Source of the DNA: Saccopteryx bilineata
Taxonomy: Eukaryota; Chordata; Mammalia; Chiroptera; Emballonuridae
DNA length: 64,000 nucleotides
Direction: 5' to 3'
Assembly: GCF_036850765.1 (NCBI RefSeq)
Contig: NC_089491.1
Coordinates: 188,397,520 to 188,461,519, forward strand
Part shown: one piece after another, positions 57,086 through 64,000 of the stretch
How positions within the stretch are numbered: position 1 is the first letter of the stretch
Layout: each line of letters opens with the position of its first letter
Position numbers and translations under genes: made by a program
Notes under the pieces: model-generated
Databases searched by the model: none
Seen by the model: only the letters and a program-made list of their open reading frames with translations
What the model was told of the DNA's origin: nothing

Positions 57086-57715
57086 GTACTGTGACAGACA
57101 GACTGAAGGTGTGATGTGACCCCTGTTGCCCAGCCCCCATTTTTATGCCCTTGTGTAATCCCTTCACTCCAACTGCAGCTGGCCTGAGCCTGGACCATAC
57201 CAACAGAATATGGCTAAGGTGATGGCACGTCGCTCTCGAGATTAGGTTATGTCATATAAGTCTCCATCTTAGAGTGGAGCAAGAAATTTCTCTTTACTAA
57301 TTTGAGGAAGGAAGGGGTTATGTTGAGTAAGCCCACATGGCAAAAAATTGCAGGTGACTGTTAAGCACTGCTGGTGACTTCTAGAACTGCAGGTGATCAG
57401 TCGGCACTACAGGGATCCCTAGGAGCCGAAGGTGACCTCTTGACAATGGCAAGCAAAGAAGATGGGGCCCTCATTGATATTGCCACAAGGAAGTAAATTC
57501 TGCCTGAAACCTAAGTGAGCCTGGAGGTGGGTTCTTCCCCAGTTGAGCCTCCAATGAGGATAAAGTCAGCAGGCATTTGAACTATATAGACTCTGAGCAG
57601 AGGACCAATTAAGCTGTGCCCAATTCCTGACCCAGGAAACTGAGAGACAAAGGATGTTGTTGTAAGCCATTAAGTTTGTGTAATTTGTTACATGGCATAA
57701 AAAAACCTGATACAT
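57085..57715 (+). mobile_element. Ancient LTR-like repeat (MaLR/ERVL type)
   Basis: 'tgccctcaggatgtaatc' upstream is unique, but from about 57085 the order 'ggcctgagcctggaccatacc...gaaatttctctttactaatttgag...ttgtaagccattaagtttgtgtaatttgttacatggcataaaaa' resembles the 3' end of old mammalian LTRs. Family uncertain. Confidence 0.45.
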
Positions 57716-57799
57716 TTACTTTTTTGGTAGTTTGTAGCCACACCTGTTTACCTTTTTATGCCTCTCAGTGGGCCCTGAGTTTAAAGATGGGGACTGTCT

Positions 57800-58160
57800 T
57801 GCCTTGGCCAGTTCGCTCAGTGGTAGAGCATCGGCCAGACGTGTGGAAGTCTCAGGTTCGATTCCCAGTCAGGGTACACAGGAGAAGTGCCCATCTGCTT
57901 CTCCACCCTTCCTCTTCTCCTTCCTCTGTATCTTTCTCTTTCCCTCCCGCAGCCAAGGCTCTGGGCGCTGAGGACAGCTCCATGGCCTCCCCCTCAGGTG
58001 CTAGAATGGCTCCAGGCGCATCGGAGCAATGCCCCAGAGGGGCAGAGCATCACCCCAGGTGGGCATCCGGGTGGATGCCCATTGGGCACATGCGAGAGTC
58101 TGTCTGACTGCCTCCCTGCTTCTAACTTTGGAAAAACACACATACAAAAAAACCCAAAAA
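57800..58160 (+). mobile_element. Rhin-1-type SINE, sense, older copy
   Basis: Head 'gccttggccagttcgctcagtggtagagc', B box 'ggttcgattccc', shortened body and a C/A-mixed tail. The target-site duplication 'aaagatggggactgtcttg' / 'aaagatggggattctcttg' lies at about 57782-57800 and 58162-58180. The 143-codon frame over it is a by-product. Confidence 0.92.
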
Positions 58161-58179
58161 CCAAAGATGGGGATTCTCT

Positions 58180-58910
58180 TGAATGCCTTTTGTTTCTTAC
58201 TCACCCTGGTGTTTAGCAGTTTGTCTGACACACAGAAAGCCAGTGTGTGCTGAATGAATAAGCTAGTGAGTGAGTGAATAAAGGAATAAATGAATGACTA
58301 TGGCACTTTAGCATTCCTGCGTATATATTAACTACTGCAATACATTGCTGTTCCCTCTATGATCTCTTGGTTAATCAACACGCTGAGAAAACTGGAACTA
58401 TTTCCTTTCTAAGCAAGTCATTTATCTTCGTTAAAATGGAGCTGCTCTCTATTTTCTGGTCATACTGTTTGATTAGATCCTTCTGGAATAGTCTGTAGAA
58501 TTCACTGGGGTTCTTACTAGCCTACATAATTTTGTGACATTAGCTACTTCAATGAGCCAGTTACTTTTCTCCAACTAATTATTTCAAATGCTAGGCACCA
58601 ATTCCTGAGGCACACCATTAACTTCTTCCTGTGAAAGGAATTAGCACAAATCTCCTTTCTCTGAGCCAATTTCAACCCACATGAGCACTTGATTCCTCAT
58701 TCTGACATCAGTAATAATAATCATAGTTAGATTTTTGGATGATAAAAGTTACTTTATACAAATTATTTTGTTTATCCGTGCAATACTCGGAGGTAGCCTT
58801 GCTATGTAAAATCCCCATTTTTAGAAAAGAAATGTTTCTTGAAGTTAACTGTAAGTTATTTGCTCAGTGAACAATCACTAAGTGTTCAGAATATATGGAG
58901 AACTGTATTT
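58180..58910 (+). other. Unique sequence with a MIR fossil
   Basis: About 58745-58860 ('ctttatacaaattattttgtttatccgtgcaatactcggaggtagcc') matches MIR order. The rest shows nothing recognisable. Confidence 0.5.
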
Positions 58911-58924
58911 AGAAAACAATGAAA

Positions 58925-60679
58925 TGTAAAGGACTTATATAGTGAAAACTATAAACCATTGTTAAGAGAAATCAAGAAAGATATAATGAGATAGAAGAAT
59001 ATTCCTTGTTCTTGGTTAGGAAGAATAAATATAATCAAGATGGCTATATTACCCAAAGCAATATATAAATTTAATGCAATTCCCATCAAAATTCCAATGA
59101 CATTTTTTAAAGAAATAGAGCAAAAAATCATCAGATTTATATGGAACTATAAAAAACCCCAAATAGCCAAAGCAATCCTAAAGAAAAAGAATGAAGCTGG
59201 GGGCATTATAATACCTGACTTCAAACTATATTATAGGGCCACGACAATCAAAACAGCATGGTATTGGCAGAAAAATAGACACTCAGACCAATGGAACAGA
59301 ATAGAAAGTCCAGAAATAAAACCACATATATATAGTCAAATAATTTTTGATAAAGGGGCCAAGAACATACAATGGAGAAAAGAAACCCTCTTCAACAAAT
59401 GGTGCTGGGAAAACTGGAAAGCCACATGCAAAAGAATGAAACTGGACTACAGTTTGTCCCCCTGTACTAAAATTAACTCAAAATGGATCAAAGATCTAAA
59501 CATAAGACCTGAAACAATAAAGTACATAGAAGAAGACATAGGTACTAAACTCATGGACCTGGGTTTTAAAGAGCATTTTATGAATTTGACTCCAATGGCA
59601 AGAGAAGTGAAGGCAAAAATTCATGATTGGGACTACATCAGACTAAGAAGTTTTTGCTCAGCAAGAGAAACTGATAACAAAATAAACAGAAAGTCAACTA
59701 AATGGGAAATGATATTTTCAAAGAACAGCTCAGATAAGGGCCTAATATCCAAAATATACAAATAACTCATAAAACTCAACAACAAACAAACAAACAATCC
59801 AATAAAAAAATGGGAAGAGGACATGAACAGACACTTCTCCCAGGAGGAAGTACAAATGGCCAACAGATATATGAAAAGATGCTCATCTTCTTTAGTTATT
59901 AGAGAAATGCAAATCAAAACTACAATGAGATACCACCTCACACCTGTTAGATTAGCTATTATTAGCAAGACAAGTAATAGCAAATGTTGGAGAGGCTGTG
60001 GAGAAAAAGGAACCCTCATACACTGTTGGTGGGAATGTAAAGTAGTACAACCATTATGGAAGAAAGTATGGTGGTTCCTCAAAAAACTGCAAATAGAACT
60101 ACCTTATGACCCAGCAATCCCTCTACTGGGTATATACCCCAAAAACTCAGAAACATTGATATGTAAAGACACATGCAGCCCCATGTTCGTTGCAGCATTG
60201 TTCACAGTGGCCAGGACATGAAAACAACCAAAAAGCCCGTCAATAGACGACTGGATAAAGAAGATGTGGCACATATACACTATGGAATACTACTCAGCCA
60301 TAAGAAATGATGACATCAGATCATTTACAGCAAAATGGTGGGATCTTGATAACATTATACGAAGTGAAATAAGTAAATCAGAAAAAACCAAGAACTGCAT
60401 TATTCCATACGTAGGTGGGACATAAAAGTGAAACTAAGAGACATTGATAAGAGTGTGGTGGTTACGGGGGAGGGGAGGGCAGAAAGGGAGAGGGAAAGGG
60501 GGAGGGGGAGGGGCACAAAGAAAACTAGATAGAAGGTGACAGAGGACAATCTGACTTTGGGTGATGGGTATGCAACATAATTGAAAGACAAGATAGCCTG
60601 GACTTGTTATCTTTGAATATATGTAACCTGATTTATTGATGTCACCCCATTAAAAATATAAAATTATAATTAAAAAAAA
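58925..60679 (+). mobile_element. 5'-truncated young LINE-1 3' end
   Basis: The target-site duplication 'agaaaacaatgaaa' is at 58911-58924 and 60680-60693. It starts just downstream of the reverse-transcriptase core and runs to the poly-A end, with a G-rich tract at about 60465-60515. Over its 3' part it aligns with the copy at 54744-56176 with few differences. Confidence 0.95.
59040..60418 (+). pseudogene. L1 ORF2 C-terminal remnant
   Basis: Open from 59040 ([14 protein letters not shown]) for 241 codons to a TAA at 59763-59765. It continues in the same frame from 59823 to a TGA at about 60219-60221 (in place of the W in TWKQP). Zinc-knuckle-like CWRGCGEKG...HCWWEC is intact near 59985-60040. 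Confidence 0.9.
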
Positions 60680-60831
60680 AGAAAACAATGAAAGGAACAA
60701 AGGCAGGCATCTGTCTTGTCTAACTTCTTAATTACACTCTCCATAGTTTTAGCTGTTGCTTTTCAATTTTATTTTTTTCTACTAATATTTCCACACACAA
60801 AAGCTGGGTATAAGCCTTCATTGCCTAAACC

Positions 60832-61549
60832 CAGTGGTCCCCAACCCCCGGGCCGTGAACCAGTACCGGTCCGAGGACCATTTGGTACCGGTCCGCAGAG
60901 AAAGAATAAATAACTTACATTATTTCCGTTTTATTTATATTTAAGTCTGAACGATGTTTTATTTTTTTTAAATGACCAGATTCCCTCTGTTACATCTGTC
61001 TAAGACTCACTCTTGATGCTTGTCTCGGTCACGTGATACATTTATCCGTCCCACCCTAAAGGCTGGTCCGTGAAAATATTTTCTTTTTTTTTTCTTTTTT
61101 TTTTTTTGGTATTTTTCTGAAGCTGGAAACGGGAAGAGACAGTCAGACAGACTCCCGCATGCGCCCGACTGGGATCCACCCAGCACGCCCACCAGGGGGC
61201 AACTCTCTGCCTACCAGGGGGCGATGCTCTGCCCCTCCAGGGTGTCGCTCTGTTGCGACCAGAGCCACTCTAGTGTCTGGGGCAGAGGCCAAGGAGCCAT
61301 CCCCAGCGCCTGGGCCATCTTTGCTCCAATGGAGCCTCGCTGCGGGAGGGGAAGAGAGAGACAGAGAGGAAGGAGAGGGGGAGGGGTAGAGAAGCAGATG
61401 GGCGCCTCTCCTGTGTGCCCTGGCCGGGAATCGAACCCGGGACTTCTGCACACCAGGCTGATGCTCTACTACTGAGCCAACTGGCCAGGGCCAAAAATAT
61501 TGTCTGACAATAAACCAGTCCGTGGCCCAAAAAAGGTTGAGGACCACTG
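60832..61549. mobile_element. Non-autonomous hAT ('ggtccccaaccccc' family) with a SINE inside
   Basis: Starts CAGTGGTCCCCAACCCCCGG and ends GGTTGAGGACCACTG. The 8-bp duplication is approximate (cctaaacc / ccttaaac). It is the same element as at 14313-14605 and gains a SINE (61081-61492) at 'aaaatatt'. Confidence 0.92.
61081..61492 (-). mobile_element. Rhin-1-type SINE, antisense, inside the hAT element
   Basis: T-rich tail 61081-61108 with a C interruption, full body, head ending 'actggccagggcc'. The duplicated target 'aaaatatt' is at 61073-61080 and 61494-61501. The empty site is visible in the copy at 14313-14605. Confidence 0.95.
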
Positions 61550-62015
61550 CCTTAAACCTAGAAAATTATGACAGACTTTGTCTTGGTCCAACTCAGGACA
61601 CAGAGAGAATGTTTTATTAAGCTCAATCTTACCTATCTGGGGATCTTAGAGTGACTTTCTTATGCCTGTTATTTAAGATACATATATTTTGGCTTTATTA
61701 AACACTCTTTTAAAAACTTCTCTCACCCATTCTTCCCAGTATAGTATTCTCTGTTAATGCCTTCATTATTTAATAACCAGAACTTCTCTCTGCCAGCCAG
61801 GATAACTAGCTAATGCCCCTTTAAGCAAAACTCTTCCCTACTTGCTTTTTCATAGGCTATCCATTCAAGACAACATGGCCTCCTGGCTCATGTTTGAAGA
61901 TTCGAAGGCAGATACAGTGTTCACCTGGTGATCTGCCTAAACCACTCTGCTTAGTTCTCACCGCCTTGACCCGCACACACCGGGGCTTCCTGAATTTGCT
62001 GCATATGCCTCTGCA
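61550..62015. other. Unique sequence, no gene seen
   Basis: AT-rich and non-coding as far as can be seen. Confidence 0.4.
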
Positions 62016-62019
62016 CAGG

Positions 62020-62187
62020 TCAGCACACTGGACCAGCAGTGTCGGCATCGCCGAGGAGCTTATTAGAAACACACTCTTGGGATCCCCCTCAAATGCACTG
62101 AATCACAAACACTTAAAGTGGGTCCCAGCAAATAATTTCAAAAAGTCTTCCCCAAGACTCTGATGCACTCTCAAGTTTGAGAACCAA
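62020..62187 (+). mobile_element. MER5A-like hAT MITE fossil
   Basis: 'gaccagcagtgtcggcatcgccgaggagcttattagaaacacactcttgggatccccctc...ctgatgcactctcaagtttgagaacc' matches the MER5A order. It is an old Charlie-type non-autonomous hAT shared by placental mammals. The left terminus is lost. Confidence 0.75.
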
Positions 62188-62264
62188 ACGTGTGTAAATA
62201 TAGAAGTGCATACACACATAAGCACACAGTTTCTTAACTAGTATATCATTCTAAAAACGTTAGA

Positions 62265-62960
62265 TCCCCATTAAGATTGTAAGCTGTTTCAGATGGCAGG
62301 AGGCATGCGATACAATACAACTATATTATTATATTTCTGACCTAATAGCACATAGAACAGTGTTTGGCACAGAGTTGACACTTACTACATGTTTTGCCAA
62401 ATACCACTTGTCTCTTGTTACCATCTGGGATCAATACTATTTAGCACCTTTGACCAAAATGGTACAAAGGAAAGAAAATAAATGAAGCACATTCTTTCAA
62501 TTAAGTATGTATCTGCAGCTCTGATGAAGGCTGAGAAGACCAACATTAGTTCTGCATGCAATGCTCTTTACCTCCACATTCCTACATACTGCTGTAACTG
62601 TATCTCCTTCCCAAGATTCCATACAGTTATTTGTAACTTTCCAACAGTATCTCCAGGTGTAACTTCACCCTCAAATGCCCTTCTCTGTCCCCTGCCTGCC
62701 TAGATAACTCCTCTGTGTCCTCCAAGGCATACCTTCAGGACACTTCTCTGGTCCCCACTCCATCATAGTGAGACACCCCTTCCTTGTGCTCCTGGGCTCT
62801 CCTCTATTTTCCACTATTCTGGCACTACCCACACTCTTACAAAAAGCATGTTCACCTATCTGTCTGCCCCACCACCCTGCACTATAAGTACCTGGCAACA
62901 GTTTTTTTCTCATCACTGCATCCCAGTGCTTTTCATACAACTGGTGCTCAACACCCACTG
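62265..62960 (+). mobile_element. L2 3' end fossils
   Basis: Two decayed sense stretches: 62265-62400 ('attgtaagctgtttcagatggcagg...cacatagaacagtgtttggcacag') and about 62540-62960 ('ctcctctgtgtcctccaaggcataccttcagg...gcatcccagtgcttttcatacaactggtgctcaaca'). Both are typical of the L2 3' region. Confidence 0.65.
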
Positions 62961-63330
62961 ACTGGGAAAAAAGTAATGGGGTATGATTTAATACTATATG
63001 CAATTAAGTTTTCTTTGCTTCAATTTCCTCAACAACCAAACATAAATATACTTTATGCTAACAAAAAGCCTAGTTCAGAATCAAAATTAAAGTCATTTCT
63101 GCTGGTCCTTGAAGGGGTCAGGGGGCACGTGAGGCTGGTTCTACTCCCCTCCTGATATCTGAACACACTAATACATTGCCTTCAGTGGGTCTACCAGCAG
63201 TCCAGAAGCACAATGCCAGACATGGGAAAAATATGAATACAGACTCTGTTGTATTTTCCAGCGCAGCCTGCAGCACCTGTGGGGAAGTCTGCACGTGGCT
63301 GCTTCCAATGAGGAAAGCCTCCCTGACTGA
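62961..63330. other. Sequence upstream of the right-edge open frame
   Basis: No recognised repeat. A pyrimidine tract with AG ('gttgtattttccag', about 63248-63261) resembles a splice acceptor but is followed by an in-frame stop at 63328-63330 in the reading frame of the downstream gene remnant. Confidence 0.35.
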
Positions 63331-64000
63331 GCTCCACATGGGCCCCGTGGAAGGGGCACCAGCAATGCGCCATCGGGCTCTGCAGATGAAAAGGTCATTT
63401 TCCGGTTATTGCAGAATTATATAGAAACAGTTCTAAAACCTCATGTAACAGAAAATGAAGAGTCTTATTCTGATGCCAAGCAGTCATTAACCCCTCAGCA
63501 GTTTAGCCAACCCAAATTGAATGACTTAGTAAGAGATTTGGGCCTATCAAAAAAAGCAGCTGAGTTATTAGCCTCCAGGCTTCAAGAAAAGAATGTACTT
63601 CACTGGTCAGCTAAAGTATCCCATTTCAGGAAGCATGAACAAATTTTTGTGGACCTTTTTTTCCCTGAAAACAAACACTTTGTTTACTGTCATGATATCA
63701 GTAGTCTTCTCAGCCAGCTAGGTGTTACCACTTACACTCCAACAGAATGGTGGCTATTTCTTGACAGCTCTAAACGGAGTCTGAAATGTGTTCTCCTACA
63801 CAACAGTAATGTTTATGCAGCGGATCCAATTGGTTATTCAACTCATCTGCGGGAAGATTATGACATAAAAATTGTCCTCAACTTTCTGAAGGATGAGAAA
63901 CATAACTGAATCATTTATGTGGATCTTAAAATGGTAAATTTCCTGCTAGGACAACAGAGAGGTTTCACGAAGTATCCTTGCTTTCTGTGTTTGTGGAACA
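63331..64000 (+). pseudogene. Remnant of a conserved uncharacterised metazoan protein gene (runs off window)
   Basis: The frame is open from 63331 (stop at 63328-63330) to a TGA at 63907-63909, about 192 codons. After the TGA the same frame continues to the window end with family-like residues (IIYVDLKMVNFLLGQQ, then TKYPCFLCLWN), so the TGA is best read as a nonsense change, probably of a tryptophan. Recognisable blocks: LVRDLGLSKKAAELLASRL (about 63520-63576), EWWLFLDSSKRSLKCVLLHN (about 63745-63804) and PCFLCLW at the end. From memory these match a family of uncharacterised, possibly transposon-derived proteins common in arthropods, cnidarians and other invertebrates. I do not know a function. 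No ATG is found near the start of similarity, and the sequence around 63385-63420 already looks family-like, so the true start may lie further upstream and be lost. Confidence 0.6.

Noticed and set aside
61143..61547. 134-codon and similar frames in SINEs (also 52726-53139, 54326-54718, 29845-30222)
   Set aside because: GC-rich SINE bodies lack stops in several frames. These recur with every copy and are not genes.

Overview
The window is about 64 kb of mammalian, gene-poor, AT-rich chromosomal DNA, almost certainly from a bat. The main evidence is a set of about sixteen tRNA-headed SINEs with the conserved head 'ccctggccggttggctcagtggtagagcg' pattern, a 'gagaagcgcccatctgcttctcc' body and a 'cagcttcagaaaaatac(A)n' tail. 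I recognise these as the Rhin-1 type of rhinolophoid bats (Rhinolophus, Hipposideros and relatives). SPIN-like and other young hAT DNA transposons point the same way, since such elements are rare in other mammals but frequent in bats. The family and species assignments are recalled knowledge, not database results.

Layout. 1-11.2 kb: an old antisense L1 (about 1.6-4.24 kb), a younger but dead sense L1 with ORF1 and ORF2 (about 4.25-9.99 kb), then an old sense L1 3' end (10.0-11.2 kb). 11.4-12.5 kb: an L2 fragment and a 60-bp minisatellite. 12.5-18.6 kb: a gammaretrovirus-like provirus with two related LTRs and a tRNA-Pro-type primer site but no recognisable pol or env; its interior is interrupted by a hAT MITE, an unrelated solo LTR and a SINE. 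18.6-33.9 kb: mostly unique sequence with SINEs, several hAT elements (including a 48-bp SPIN remnant and a 204-bp SPIN element inside a Tigger-like element inside L2), microsatellites and L2/MIR fossils. 33.9-39.5 kb: an antisense L1 with both ends and target-site duplications but about 2.5 kb of ORF2 missing. 39.5-54 kb: unique sequence with fossils, SINEs, a 35-bp minisatellite, a mariner-like MITE and a second SPIN element. 54.1-60.7 kb: a degenerate telomere-like tract and two 5'-truncated L1s. 60.8-63 kb: a hAT MITE with a SINE inside, then MER5A and L2 fossils.

The only stretch that looks like non-L1, non-retroviral protein-coding sequence is at the right edge (63331-64000). It is an open frame, interrupted once by a TGA and then continuing to the window end, resembling a widespread uncharacterised metazoan protein family known mainly from invertebrates. 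It is the most interesting item here, although it appears to be a pseudogene or decayed mobile-element gene. I see no intact host gene, no genuine tRNA or rRNA gene and no CRISPR array; most open frames lie in repeats or on their antisense strands. Many insertions have readable target-site duplications, so the order of nesting can be reconstructed.
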